DNA of 64,000 nucleotides, from the NCBI GenBank assembly GCA_934293005.1, contig CAKQYA010000010.1, positions 25,777 to 89,776 on the forward strand. Direction: 5' to 3'. Source of the DNA: an uncultured Bacteroidaceae bacterium (GTDB lineage: Bacteria; Bacteroidota; Bacteroidia; Bacteroidales; Bacteroidaceae). Below, in pieces: positions 28,343 to 38,411 of this stretch (positions are counted from its first letter, which is position 1; the number at the start of each line of letters is the position of its first letter). The translations under genes were made by a program, and so were the position numbers. Under the pieces are notes generated by a model that saw only the letters and a program-made list of their open reading frames with translations, did no database searches and was not told the DNA's origin.

Positions 28343-29388
28343 ACATTCGTCTTATAGCATTGCTATTATGCTCTACAATACTTTTGTTTTCTTGCAACGA
28401 CACACAGAAAAACAATAGAAGAACAAGAAAAAAACCTACGTTGTTTACGCCAGCCTCTTCAGGCAATCCCTATGAGGTAATGGTAGTAGCCGACGATAGC
28501 GTATGGAATGGATATGCCGGCAAGGCTCTGCAGACTATCCTCGACAAGCCTCTTAAAGGCCTGCCACAAGACGAGCCTCAATTTCACAAGAGCCATGTGG
28601 AAGAAAAACACTATGACCGAGTGACACATTTGTTTCGCAACATTTTCCGCATCGAGATAAGGAACGACTACACGAGAGCCAAGATGACATACGACAAAGA
28701 TGTGCACTCTACACCTCAGATTATCGTCACTCTCTGCGCACCAAGCCAGCTTGATGCATCAGTATATATTACAGAACACACAAAGGACATCGAAAGCCTC
28801 TTCACAAGCGAAGAAATCAACAGACAGGCTAACAATCTATACTTTGAGCACAATATCAAGTTTGCCAAGGCCGTGAAAGAGATGTTCAACTGTGAGCTGT
28901 ACATCCCGACAGATCTCTTGAAGATGAAAGTTGGCGACAACTTCATCTGGGCAAGCAATGATGGAATATCTAATATTCAGAACATCTGCATCTATTCTCT
29001 GCCTTACGTGAGCGAGAAAATGTTCACAAAAAAACCATATATGGCCTTGCGCGACACAGTGATGAAGAAAAATATCCCTGGAGCAAAACCAAACATGTGG
29101 ATGCAGACAAACCATGAATTTGTATGGACAAAGAACATCTCTGTCAATGGGCAATATGCTATGGAAGCACGCGGCCTTTGGGAGATGAGAAACGATGCCA
29201 TGGGCGGTCCTTTCGTGAGCCACTCAAGGATAGACAAAAAAAATGGCAGAGTTATTGTTGTGGAAGCATTTGTCTTTGCTCCTGAAAAGATGAAACGCAC
29301 CATGCTTAGAAGGCTGGAAGCTGCTCTCTACACTCTTGAGACACCTGAAACAGATGATAACACAGAAGTGAAAGAAACAAAGAAATAA
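28339..29388 (+). CDS. DUF4837 lipoprotein
   Basis: A 349-residue protein with a lipoprotein signal (MNIRLIALLLCSTILLFSC) followed by a basic linker (KNNRRTRKKP) and a globular domain that starts SGNPYEVMVVADDSVWNG, as in the DUF4837 family of Bacteroidetes. It also holds the conserved-looking WMQTNHEFVWTKNISVNGQY and GPFVSHSRID segments. Function unknown; commonly found between rlmN and pdxA in this phylum, as here. Confidence 0.8.
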   Translation: MNIRLIALLLCSTILLFSCNDTQKNNRRTRKKPTLFTPASSGNPYEVMVVADDSVWNGYAGKALQTILDKPLKGLPQDEPQFHKSHVEEKHYDRVTHLFRNIFRIEIRNDYTRAKMTYDKDVHSTPQIIVTLCAPSQLDASVYITEHTKDIESLFTSEEINRQANNLYFEHNIKFAKAVKEMFNCELYIPTDLLKMKVGDNFIWASNDGISNIQNICIYSLPYVSEKMFTKKPYMALRDTVMKKNIPGAKPNMWMQTNHEFVWTKNISVNGQYAMEARGLWEMRNDAMGGPFVSHSRIDKKNGRVIVVEAFVFAPEKMKRTMLRRLEAALYTLETPETDDNTEVKETKK

Positions 29389-29467
29389 AGTGAACGCTTC
29401 ACATTATAGACGCTTCACATATATACAGAGATAATACTTAAAAGAAAACACATCAACAGATAATATA

Positions 29468-30556
29468 ATGGAAAAAATTAAAATAGGCATCACTCACGGC
29501 GACATCAATGGCGTAGGCTACGAGATGATACTCAAGACTTTTCAGACAGAAGGCATGGCATCATTGTGCACCGCTATAGTGTATGGATCTCCAAAAGCAG
29601 CTGCTTACCACAAGAAGGCCATCAACTGCCAAACAGGTTTCCAGTTGGTCGACTCGGCCGACATGGCAAAAGAAGGTGTGCTTAATATGGTCAACTGTTT
29701 TGGAGAAGAGGAACAGAAGATTGAGTTCGGACGTCCAAGTGAGGAAGCTGGCAAAGCAGCCCTTGTGGCTTTGAATGCAGCTCTTGAAGATCTCAAAACC
29801 GGTAAAATTGACGCTCTCGTCACCACTCCTATATACAACAGCAGCATCACCACCGATGACGGCAACGCTTTCACAGGGCAGACATCATACATAGAAGAAA
29901 AAGTTGGCGAAGGTAGAAAGGCCCTTAAGATTTTCGCTTTGGGCAATCTGCGCGTAGCTTTGGCTACCGACAAGATGCCATTGAATGAGACAGTGCCAAA
30001 CATCACTAAGGAAAATGTAGCAGAGAAACTTGTCATACTGCACAACACTCTCAAGCGCGACTTTTTCATCGACAACCCTCGCATAGCTGTGCTTGCACTC
30101 AATCCGGATGCTGACGGCGAAACTGAAAACGAGGTGCTCAAGCCTGTGATAGACGAACTCTTCAAACGCGGTGTGAGATGCATAGGACCATACGAGGCTG
30201 CCAAGTTCTTCGGCAACGGCATGCAAGAATATTACGATGCCATCCTCGCCATGTATTATGACCAAGGCGTGTCGGCATTCAAAGCCATAGCAAGAAGAGA
30301 CGGCATCAACTACACCGCTGGCTTGCCAGTGCTCCGCACCGCACCTGCCATGGGCGTCTGCTACGAAGAAGCAGGAAAAGACATGATTGACGAGGAGTCG
30401 CTTCGCCAAGCCATATATGCCGCTATCGACGCAGCCCGCAATCGCGCTCGCTTTGACAAAGAAAGAGCCAATCCGCTGAAAAAACAATATTTTGAGAAGA
30501 GGGACGACTCCGACAAGCTCAAGCTCGACCAGGTGACAGACGAAGACAAAGATTAA
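29468..30556 (+). CDS. pdxA: 4-hydroxythreonine-4-phosphate dehydrogenase
   Basis: A 362-residue NAD-dependent enzyme of pyridoxal-5'-phosphate synthesis (DXP-dependent route). The family start KIGITHGDINGVGYEMILK, the conserved VTTPIYNSSI and GQTSYIEE segments, and the metal-binding histidine/aspartate regions HNTLKRDF, ALNPDADGE and AMYYDQGVSAFKAIA are visible. The C-terminal 40 residues are charged and extend past the usual end. pdxJ and pdxB are not in the window. Confidence 0.94.
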   Translation: MEKIKIGITHGDINGVGYEMILKTFQTEGMASLCTAIVYGSPKAAAYHKKAINCQTGFQLVDSADMAKEGVLNMVNCFGEEEQKIEFGRPSEEAGKAALVALNAALEDLKTGKIDALVTTPIYNSSITTDDGNAFTGQTSYIEEKVGEGRKALKIFALGNLRVALATDKMPLNETVPNITKENVAEKLVILHNTLKRDFFIDNPRIAVLALNPDADGETENEVLKPVIDELFKRGVRCIGPYEAAKFFGNGMQEYYDAILAMYYDQGVSAFKAIARRDGINYTAGLPVLRTAPAMGVCYEEAGKDMIDEESLRQAIYAAIDAARNRARFDKERANPLKKQYFEKRDDSDKLKLDQVTDEDKD

Positions 30557-30572
30557 GTCAGAAGAATGTATT

Positions 30573-30603
30573 AAGTAGGTGCTCATTATTATGGCACCTA
30601 CTT
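30573..30603 (+). terminator. Stem-loop after pdxA
   Basis: Perfect 10-bp arms AAGTAGGTGC (30573-30582) and GCACCTACTT (30594-30603) with an 11-base loop. It lacks a T-run, so termination is likely but not certain. Confidence 0.5.
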
Positions 30604-30643
30604 GTACAAATGACACATAAAGTGCCAGTGATAAAAAAACGAA

Positions 30644-31690
30644 ATGAAGAATAAAACAAGAAACATATTCTTTGCTTTCGGCTTGATAGCTATAGTGGTG
30701 ATGTTGTTCACCTTCAAAGTGTCATTCAAGCAACTGTGGGACGACATCACCCACGCAGGCTATTGGCTTTTAGCCATACTTAGTTTATGGACCTTTCTAT
30801 ATGTGATGAATGCTCTCACATGGAGAACCATCATACGTGGCTCTGGCAATTGTCCTGTGCCATTTTGGAAGTTGCTGAAGATCACCATCACAGGGTTTGC
30901 GCTCAACTATGCCACACCTGCTGGCCTTATGGGTGGAGAACCATACAAAATAATGGAGATGAAGCCATACATAGGCACACAGAGGGCCACTTCAAGCGTA
31001 CTTCTCTTTGCCATGATGCACATATTCTCCCATTTCTGCTTTTGGGCCACAAGCATCATTGTTTATGTGGCATTAGCGTGGACTGGTTTTTTAAGACTTG
31101 ACATTGTCATGAGTGTCGTTCTAATGCTGATGATGGCTTTCTGTGCTGGTGGCATATATCTTTTCATGAGAGGATACAAACACGGCATGGTGATGCGACT
31201 GATGTCTATGCTCGGCCGTCTGCCAGGACTGAAAAGCAAGATGGTCGACTTAATGAACAAACATGAAGCAGACCTAAAGAAAATAGACCAGCAGATAGCA
31301 GAACTTCACACACAAAATAAGAGAAGCTTCTACGCAAGTTTTGCGCTTGAATATGCAGGACGCATATTTCAGAGCTTTGAAATATATTTCATGCTCATTC
31401 TCTTTGATGCCAGTAATGACGGAGGACTCACATTTGTTTATTCCTTCCTCATCCTGTCATTCACAAGTCTATTTGCCAACCTGCTTTTCTTCATGCCATT
31501 GCAACTTGGAGGCAGAGAAGGAGGATTTGCCATGTCGGTGGCCCAGATGGGCATGACAAGCGACATCGGGATGTTTGTAAGCATCATATGCCGCGTGAGA
31601 GAACTGTTTTGGACAGCTGTGGGCCTTTTGCTCATGAAAGTAGGCAACAAGACACTCGACCAGATAGAGAATCAAGATAATGAGCTTTGA
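30644..31690 (+). CDS. Flippase-like / lysylphosphatidylglycerol-synthase membrane domain protein
   Basis: A 348-residue integral membrane protein with about eight transmembrane helices, of the UPF0104/AglD-like family. The characteristic GFALNYATPAGLMGGEPYKIMEM and the C-terminal GGREGGFAMS segment are visible. It lacks the C-terminal synthetase domain of MprF, so it resembles the lipid-flippase half only. It overlaps the next gene's open frame by 11 bases and begins a run of four genes with lipid-related domains. Confidence 0.8.
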   Translation: MKNKTRNIFFAFGLIAIVVMLFTFKVSFKQLWDDITHAGYWLLAILSLWTFLYVMNALTWRTIIRGSGNCPVPFWKLLKITITGFALNYATPAGLMGGEPYKIMEMKPYIGTQRATSSVLLFAMMHIFSHFCFWATSIIVYVALAWTGFLRLDIVMSVVLMLMMAFCAGGIYLFMRGYKHGMVMRLMSMLGRLPGLKSKMVDLMNKHEADLKKIDQQIAELHTQNKRSFYASFALEYAGRIFQSFEIYFMLILFDASNDGGLTFVYSFLILSFTSLFANLLFFMPLQLGGREGGFAMSVAQMGMTSDIGMFVSIICRVRELFWTAVGLLLMKVGNKTLDQIENQDNEL

Positions 31691-31712
31691 CACCATTGAC
31701 AACAACTTAAAC

Positions 31713-32624
31713 ATGAAACTTTTAGGCATAAGACGCGGAGCCAAATACTCCCCTAACCTTGTGGACAGCGATGCTGCCATATTCAATAAGGTGGCAAGCG
31801 AACTGAAGGACATGGGGCACGATGTGGATGTGATAACCGAAGACGAGATGCTATTGACGAAACAAGAGGAATACGATCGAGTGTTTGGAATGGAAAGAAA
31901 CTGCACAAGCATACAACAGTTGATGCTAAACACAAACGAAGCCACACCTGTAGCTGGCACCCCACAAGAAACAAACGCTGACAAGAGATTTTTCAATTCT
32001 CTCTCTGGCATCATGACATGTACGTGCAAAGGTGTTGTATGCGAAAAGATGAAAGAAGCAAACGTGCCGCAACCTGAATACATATATTACAACGATGGCA
32101 TAAAGGTTTCGGCAAGCTACAATCAAAAAGGTTTGGATGCAGCAGCTGAATGCAGCAATGAAATAAGCCTCCCGGTGTGGATAAAAAACAGCGACACAAG
32201 CGCTGTCACAGCTGACGACACTGTATATTGCGCCACCCAACAAGAAAAGACTATGGCGATAGAGCGTTTCAAGGAGAGAAATATCATGACATGGGTTGAG
32301 CAGAAGCATCTTGCAGGCGACCTGATCAAGTTTTATGGAGTAGAAGGCACAAGTTTTTTCCATTGGCAATATGCCAGTCATGGACACTCAAAGTTTGGAT
32401 TAGAAAGCATCAATGGAAAAGAAAAGGGATACACATTCACTCCCAAAGTCATAAAGGAGCATCTCGACAGGTTTGCGGCATTGATTGATGTTCCCATCTA
32501 CGGCGGCGATGCCATCATTGATGCAGATGGAAATTTCTGGATTATCGACTTTAACGACTTTCCAAGTTTTTCCTCATGCAGAGACGAGGCTGCCAAGGCA
32601 ATAGCCAAGAGAATAACACTCTAA
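31713..32624 (+). CDS. ATP-grasp-like ligase
   Basis: About 303 residues from ATG 31713 (MKLLGIRRGAKYSPN); the frame is open to 31680, inside the flippase-like gene. The C-terminal half carries ATP-grasp features: a lysine-containing strand (LPVWIKNSD), E in VEQKHLAGDLIKFYGV, and the metal site IYGGDAIIDADGNFWIIDFNDFP with the D-x-N-D order. The N-terminal part looks like a pre-ATP-grasp domain. The substrate is unknown; its position between a flippase-like and a CDP-alcohol phosphotransferase gene suggests a head-group modification or activation step. Confidence 0.7.
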   Translation: MKLLGIRRGAKYSPNLVDSDAAIFNKVASELKDMGHDVDVITEDEMLLTKQEEYDRVFGMERNCTSIQQLMLNTNEATPVAGTPQETNADKRFFNSLSGIMTCTCKGVVCEKMKEANVPQPEYIYYNDGIKVSASYNQKGLDAAAECSNEISLPVWIKNSDTSAVTADDTVYCATQQEKTMAIERFKERNIMTWVEQKHLAGDLIKFYGVEGTSFFHWQYASHGHSKFGLESINGKEKGYTFTPKVIKEHLDRFAALIDVPIYGGDAIIDADGNFWIIDFNDFPSFSSCRDEAAKAIAKRITL

Positions 32625-32817
32625 AGCAATGAAGCAACACGCTTGCATCCCACACAACATATTATTCCATGCAAAAGTCCTTGCGATTCTATGAACATGA
32701 TTATTTTGCAGGAATCAGACAATTACGTTTACATGAAATAAACACTTGTTCCATAGCAAGGAAGAAGCCTATAAAGAAAATAGAAAGCTTAAGTATTAAT
32801 TTTTTTAGGATATAACG

Positions 32818-33807
32818 ATGAAAGAGACAATCAAATCTACTCTGAAATCGAGCGACACAGAAGAATGGCTCGACACAGTTTGGACACGCCCTATTGGATA
32901 CATGTGGGCTAAATTGTTCGACAAGCTCAACATACACCCAAACACCGTGACTGTGCTCTCCATGATTATTGGCGCAGCGTCAGCATGGTTCTTCGTGCAT
33001 GGAAGCTGGCGCACAGAAGGAGTCCATGGCCTCGTATGCAATGTCATTGCAATGCTGTTGCTTGCTTGGGCCAACTTCTATGACAGCGCTGATGGCCAGC
33101 TGGCACGCATGACAGGCAAAAAGACCAAGCTTGGGCGCATCCTCGACGGTGCTGCAGGCGATGTGTGGTTTATTGCCATATATCATGCATTGTTGTTCCG
33201 CATGATAACTCATCATGCGATGGAATTTGAATGGCTTGGCATTGAGGACAACATCACAAATACTGTCATCTTCGCCATTTTGTTCTATGCTCTGATATGG
33301 TTCTCCGGCATTGCATGCCATGGTCGCCAATGCGGTCTGGCCGATTATTACCGCCAAGCCCATCTTTTCTTCCTGCGCGGCAAGGATGGAAGCGAACTTG
33401 ACAATTCCATACAGCAGCAAAATCTGTATGATTCCACACCATGGAAAGGCAATGTCATCCAAAAACTCTTTCTGATAACATACATCAAATACACAAAGAA
33501 CCAAGAATCTCAGACACCAGTATTCCAGAAACTGATGACAGCAATAAAGAATAAATATGGCACAGCAGAACGTATTCCCGAATCGCTTAAGGGAGAATAC
33601 CGCATGCTGAGTCTGCCGATGATGAAATGGACCAACATTCTCACTTTCAACACACGTGCCATCGCATTATATCTATTCTGTATCATAGACTTGCCATGGT
33701 TGTATCTCATTTTTGAAATTGTAGTCATGTCTGCCATATATTTCCACATGAGATATCAGCATGAAAAATTCTGCGCAAAACTTTATATGAAGTATTTCAT
33801 GAAGTAA
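32818..33807 (+). CDS. CDP-alcohol phosphatidyltransferase family protein
   Basis: A 329-residue membrane enzyme. The family motif D-xx-DG-xx-AR-x8-G-xxx-D is present as DSADGQLAR then GRILDGAAGD; the last Asp is four residues, not three, from the previous one. N-terminal PNTVTVLSMIIGAASAWF forms the first membrane helix, and there are about six helices in all. Enzymes of this family join a CDP-activated lipid or alcohol to a second alcohol (for example phosphatidylinositol, -glycerol or -serine synthesis). The substrate cannot be assigned. Confidence 0.82.
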   Translation: MKETIKSTLKSSDTEEWLDTVWTRPIGYMWAKLFDKLNIHPNTVTVLSMIIGAASAWFFVHGSWRTEGVHGLVCNVIAMLLLAWANFYDSADGQLARMTGKKTKLGRILDGAAGDVWFIAIYHALLFRMITHHAMEFEWLGIEDNITNTVIFAILFYALIWFSGIACHGRQCGLADYYRQAHLFFLRGKDGSELDNSIQQQNLYDSTPWKGNVIQKLFLITYIKYTKNQESQTPVFQKLMTAIKNKYGTAERIPESLKGEYRMLSLPMMKWTNILTFNTRAIALYLFCIIDLPWLYLIFEIVVMSAIYFHMRYQHEKFCAKLYMKYFMK

Positions 33808-34038
33808 GCAGACATGTTCTTGATGCCCTCAATATTGGTGCAACTGTTTCTTATGTCTTAAGAATCCACGCCTACATGGCGACAGATAATAAGAAACGCC
33901 TGATTCGCAAGATGGAAATGAAAGAATAAGAAAACTCAATATTTTTGATTTCTTATAATATTTCAAACACATGCATCATTTGCATGACAAAAAAAACAAG
34001 TTACAGACCACCACTAAACATACATTTATTACGACACA

Positions 34039-34782
34039 ATGATTCAAGCCATCATATTTGATTACGGAGGCACAATCGACACAGATTCTCTGCATTGGAG
34101 CGAAGTGCTCTGGAAAGGATACATGCACGTAGGCGTGCCTGTCACCAAAGAAGAGTTTCGAACCAGTTATGTAGTGGCAGAGCGTGCCTTAGCACGTCAT
34201 CCATACATTAAGCCAGAACACGATTTCCATGATCTGCTCATAATAAAATGCGATATAGAAACCAACGACCTTATGGAAAGAGGGGCATGGCAAGTAGACA
34301 ACGATGAGCGCAAGGCAAAGAGCAATCAGATTGCACAATTTTGTTACGACTACGTGCTCGACACTTTAAAGATGAGCCGTCCAGTCATTAAGCGGTTAGC
34401 CAATAAATATCCTCTTGTGCTTGTGAGCAATTTCTACGGCAACATTGAGACAATACTCAACGATTTCCATCTCAACAACTATTTCAAGCATGTGGTGGAA
34501 AGTGCTGTAGTAGGCATAAGAAAACCAGACCCAAGGATTTTCCAATTGGGTGTGGATGCATTAAGAGAGGCCACTCATAAATCTGCTGAGGATTTGCCTG
34601 CTGAATGCATCCTCGTTGTTGGCGACAGCTACAGCAAAGATATAGTGCCGGCAAACAGCATTGGATGCAAGACTGTATGGATTAGAGGCATCGGATGGGG
34701 CGAAGAAACCGTGGATGAGTCGGTGCCATCATGCATAATAGAAAGCATCGCACAGCTTGAGGATGCTGTTGCACAATTATGA
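34039..34782 (+). CDS. HAD-superfamily hydrolase
   Basis: A 247-residue phosphatase-like protein. Motif I is IIFDYGGTIDTD, motif II VLVSNFYGN, motif III the lysine in GIRKPDPRIFQLG and motif IV LVVGDSYSKDIVPANSIGCKTVWI. The helical C1 cap lies between motifs I and II. It follows the CDP-alcohol phosphotransferase by about 230 bases, so a phosphatase step on a phospholipid head group is a reasonable but unproven guess. Confidence 0.85.
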   Translation: MIQAIIFDYGGTIDTDSLHWSEVLWKGYMHVGVPVTKEEFRTSYVVAERALARHPYIKPEHDFHDLLIIKCDIETNDLMERGAWQVDNDERKAKSNQIAQFCYDYVLDTLKMSRPVIKRLANKYPLVLVSNFYGNIETILNDFHLNNYFKHVVESAVVGIRKPDPRIFQLGVDALREATHKSAEDLPAECILVVGDSYSKDIVPANSIGCKTVWIRGIGWGEETVDESVPSCIIESIAQLEDAVAQL

Positions 34783-34807
34783 CACATTTATATATTATAC
34801 ACAAATC

Positions 34808-37423
34808 ATGAACAACAAACGGTTAATAATAATGGTGCTGACCTTCATGGTGGGCATCACATCAAGTATGGCTCAAGTGACAGGTAAGGTCATAGACAGC
34901 AAGACGCGTGAGCCGCTCGATTATGTGAACGTGTATTATGAGGGGAAGAATGTGGGCGACCAGACCAACGAGAACGGTGAGTTTGTATTGAAAGAAGACA
35001 GCACATGGAAGTCAATCACAGTTCTTTCTATGGGTTATAAGACCCAAACAATCAGGCTTGGTCATTTCGGACAAAATAAAAACATCACTGTAAAACTTGA
35101 GCCCGAAGGCAAATCGCTGAAAGGTGTCACAGTGAAAGCGAAAAGAACCAAATACAGCCGCAAGAACAATCCAGCTGTCGAACTGATGAAGAAAGTCATT
35201 GCCAATAAGAAGCATAGCGACCTTCATTCAAAAGACTTCTTCACATACACTAAATATGAGAAGATGACATTTTCGCTTAACGAGGTGAGCGACAAAATCT
35301 TCGAAGAGGGCGAATACAAACGTTTTGCCTTTCTGAAGGATCATGTGGAACGCTCTCCACAAACAGGCAAGTTGATTCTGCCTCTTACCGTCGACGAGAC
35401 GCTTTCAGAACATTTCTACCGCAAAGACCCTAAGTCGGAAAAAACAGTCATCAAGGGCGAAAGCAGCAAAGGTGTGACCGAACTGGTCAACACAGGTGAG
35501 ATCCTGACCACAACGCTGAAAGATGTGTTCACCGATGTGGACATATATCAAGACGAATGTCGCCTGCTGCAATATCCATTCCGCTCCCCTATAGCCGACA
35601 ATGCCATCTCATTTTACAGATATTATCTGCAAGACACCATATTTATCGAGGATGACAAGGTCGTCGATGTGGGCTTCTTGCCCAACAATCAGCAGGACTT
35701 CGGTTTTTCTGGCCACCTGTATATACTTCTCGACCCCGACTCAACATTTCAAGTGAGAAGAGTCGACCTTACCATACCACGCCGCAGCGATGTGAATTTC
35801 GTTGACAACATGATAATCTCCCAAGACTTCACACAACTCGAGACGGGCGATCGCGTTGCTTCAACAAACGACATGCTTGTCGAACTGAAATTGTCAAAGT
35901 GGCTTGGCAAGTTCCAAGTGCAGCGAATCACACGATTGTCCGACATTGGCTTTGACGACATACCACGTTCACTATTCAAAAACATCAAAGGCAACACGCT
36001 TCGCGAGCCAGATGCTTCAATGCAGGATGATGCGTTCTGGAATAAGTACCGCAAGGTCGAACTGACAAGTTCTGAAGGAAAGATGGACAGTTTCCTCGAC
36101 CGCCTCACACATATCAAGGGATTCAAATATGTGCTCTTTGGCTTTAAGGCACTTGTGGAAAACTTTGTAGAGACTGGCGATTCGCTACATCCAAACTATG
36201 TAGACATAGGCCCTGTCAACACAATGATCTCAGGCAACAATTACGATGGTTTGCGCCTTCGTCTGTCAGCATTGACAACAGCCAATCTTTCACCACATCT
36301 TTTTGCCAATGGATATGTGGCATATGGCACAAACACTAAGAATGTGTATTGGAAAGGCCAACTCACTTATGCTTTCAACAAGAAAGCATATTTGCCTCGC
36401 GAGTTTCCACAGCACAATCTGTCTGTGAGCTGGCTCGACGATGTGGTATCTCCTTTCGACAAGTTTGTGCCTACCGACAAGGACAACATGTTCACATCAC
36501 TGCATACCTCTAAAGTAGACCAGTACCACCACACACGTGAACTAAATGTCGACTATACCAGAGAGTATGAAAACGGATGGAAAATCAATGCGCAGTATAC
36601 CCGCACACGAAACCATCCTGTAGATGCACTTTTCTATCAGCGCCTTGATGGTACAGGCACCCCCGTCAACGACCCAAGCAAATGGGTGGCAGGCATAACC
36701 ACTTCTGAAATTAAGGCTGGATTCACATTCGAGCCAAACGTCACATACATCAACACCAAGCAGCGACGCGTCAAGATCAATCATGATGCTCCAATATTCT
36801 CTCTCACCCACACAATGGGATTTGACGGTTTCCTTGGCGGACAATACAACTATCATGTGACCGAAATGGGAATGTACAAACGATTGTGGCTGGGCAAGTT
36901 CGGCAAACTCGACACAGACATCAAAATGGGGGCTCAATGGAATAAGGTTCCTTTCCCATTGTTGATACATCCTGCAGCCAACACTTCTTACATCATAGAA
37001 GACAACACCTTCTCTCTCATTTCCAATCTTGAGTTCCTCAACGACCGCTACGCTTCTCTCATGAGCGAATGGGACCTCAATGGCTGGCTCTTCAACCGCA
37101 TTCCATTGCTGCAAAAACTTAAATGGAGAGAATGTATCGGTCTTAACGTGCTTTGGGGACAACTCACCGACAAGAACAACCCTGCCAAATCTGGCTATAC
37201 AGACTACGACCTTTTCTATTTCCCGGGTCACTTCCAGCCAGACGGTTCCTATGAACAGAACACCGTGTGCATGGACACTAAGAAACCATACGTGGAATGC
37301 CGAATTGGCATACACAACATATTCAAGCTGATAGAGATTGACTATGTGCGTCGTCTCACATATCTCAACAACCCCAACACCAACAAATGGGGCGTGCGAC
37401 TGAAAGTGAGAATGACATTCTGA
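34808..37423 (+). CDS. DUF5686 outer-membrane protein with carboxypeptidase-like domain
   Basis: About 871 residues from ATG 34808 with a cleavable signal (MVLTFMVGITSSMAQ). Residues 22-110 form a carboxypeptidase-D regulatory-like beta domain (VTGKVIDSKTREPLDYVNVY, then GEFVLK), the module also found at the N-terminus of TonB-linked proteins. The rest matches the DUF5686 pattern and ends in alternating strands terminating in F (GVRLKVRMTF), consistent with an outer-membrane barrel. Function unknown. The frame is open upstream to 34757 but without a better start. Confidence 0.8.
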   Translation: MNNKRLIIMVLTFMVGITSSMAQVTGKVIDSKTREPLDYVNVYYEGKNVGDQTNENGEFVLKEDSTWKSITVLSMGYKTQTIRLGHFGQNKNITVKLEPEGKSLKGVTVKAKRTKYSRKNNPAVELMKKVIANKKHSDLHSKDFFTYTKYEKMTFSLNEVSDKIFEEGEYKRFAFLKDHVERSPQTGKLILPLTVDETLSEHFYRKDPKSEKTVIKGESSKGVTELVNTGEILTTTLKDVFTDVDIYQDECRLLQYPFRSPIADNAISFYRYYLQDTIFIEDDKVVDVGFLPNNQQDFGFSGHLYILLDPDSTFQVRRVDLTIPRRSDVNFVDNMIISQDFTQLETGDRVASTNDMLVELKLSKWLGKFQVQRITRLSDIGFDDIPRSLFKNIKGNTLREPDASMQDDAFWNKYRKVELTSSEGKMDSFLDRLTHIKGFKYVLFGFKALVENFVETGDSLHPNYVDIGPVNTMISGNNYDGLRLRLSALTTANLSPHLFANGYVAYGTNTKNVYWKGQLTYAFNKKAYLPREFPQHNLSVSWLDDVVSPFDKFVPTDKDNMFTSLHTSKVDQYHHTRELNVDYTREYENGWKINAQYTRTRNHPVDALFYQRLDGTGTPVNDPSKWVAGITTSEIKAGFTFEPNVTYINTKQRRVKINHDAPIFSLTHTMGFDGFLGGQYNYHVTEMGMYKRLWLGKFGKLDTDIKMGAQWNKVPFPLLIHPAANTSYIIEDNTFSLISNLEFLNDRYASLMSEWDLNGWLFNRIPLLQKLKWRECIGLNVLWGQLTDKNNPAKSGYTDYDLFYFPGHFQPDGSYEQNTVCMDTKKPYVECRIGIHNIFKLIEIDYVRRLTYLNNPNTNKWGVRLKVRMTF

Positions 37424-37425
37424 TG

Positions 37426-37470
37426 AAAAGCAGGCGTTCAATATAATTTCATTGAACGCCTGCTTTTTCA
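37426..37470 (+). terminator. Terminator of the DUF5686 gene
   Basis: Perfect 17-bp arms AAAAGCAGGCGTTCAAT (37426-37442) and ATTGAACGCCTGCTTTT (37451-37467), loop of 8, followed by T. It begins three bases after the stop codon. Confidence 0.9.
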
Positions 37471-38411
37471 TAAATCGTTCATTATGCAAAGAAGATAGTC
37501 ATTCAATCAACATTTCATTTGGCATGGCTTGGCGGATCATCATGTTTCATCCTTGGCGCGCTTTGGCCATAATCGGTCTTTAGGCAGAAAAAATGATTTA
37601 TTCAATGAATATCGCCTTTGGCATAACTCTGCAAAACAATCCAGTTAAACCCTAAGCACGACTGCAAAATCTTGATTTGGTTTTTCAGCATGTGGCATCC
37701 ATAAAAAAGTATCCTAAGATACTTTGCCATGTATCCTTACCCTCTTTTTTTGACGAATAAATCATTGTTTCCATGAGCTTAGTTATTATATGCACATAGG
37801 ATGAAAAGACCTTGGTTCAAACGGTGACATGAAATGAAAAGAATAAACCCAATTTTCCAATGATCAATTTTGATTACCCATACCATTTATAATATTGTTC
37901 ACTGTAATTTCATCGAAAAAAGAATAGGCCAGAAAGCGCAATGCTTGCTGGCCTATTCTTATAAAGGAGCGGGGAGGAGATGTGATGAAACTCCGATGTC
38001 TATAAGATTTGAGCATTTTCCAATTCTTTGTAATCCACCCAGAGTGACCGCGCTAGACAGCGTCGGTGCCAGTGGCACGCCATTAAATTGGCAAATCATC
38101 TCGGTTTCGTAAAATAATTTGATGAGTATCCCAATCAATCCTATACCCCCGCTATGTGATTATGCACCGTTATCGCAATCAACTTCCATCATGCTCCTTC
38201 GCATCAGTAATCTTTATATACTGACTGTGCAACAGGCATCATTTCAAAGTCTTTCATAGGCTCGCTTGCCTTATGCTCTAACAGTGTTTTTTGTTTTTCT
38301 GTTAGCAAAGTTACAACATTGTAACGAATATAACAAAGGATTCGATGAATAATTTCACCGAATCCTCTACTTTTTAACATTTAGTCAGAATTGGCTCTTG
38401 AGCGTCTTCTG
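37471..38411. other. 940-base intergenic region with several hairpins
   Basis: No convincing gene. It holds AAAGTATC-ctaa-GATACTTT (37706-37725), a strong stem-loop at 37920-37960, a GC-richer stretch at about 37965-38110 with an open frame on both strands, and a short inverted repeat GGATTCG...CGAATCC near 38338-38365 that may end htrA transcription. Bases 37751-37799 resemble 45568-45611. Confidence 0.45.
37920..37960. terminator. Orphan terminator-like stem-loop
   Basis: Arms AAGAATAGGCCAG (37920-37932) and CTGGCCTATTCTT (37948-37960) are perfectly complementary, preceded by an A-run. The loop can pair further (AAGC with GCTT). No gene ends directly before it on either strand, so it may end a small RNA or be a fold within one. 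Confidence 0.5.

Noticed and set aside
37870..38112. 80-residue frame in the gene-free region
   Set aside because: It runs through a terminator-like hairpin and is open on both strands; more likely a repeat or RNA than a protein.
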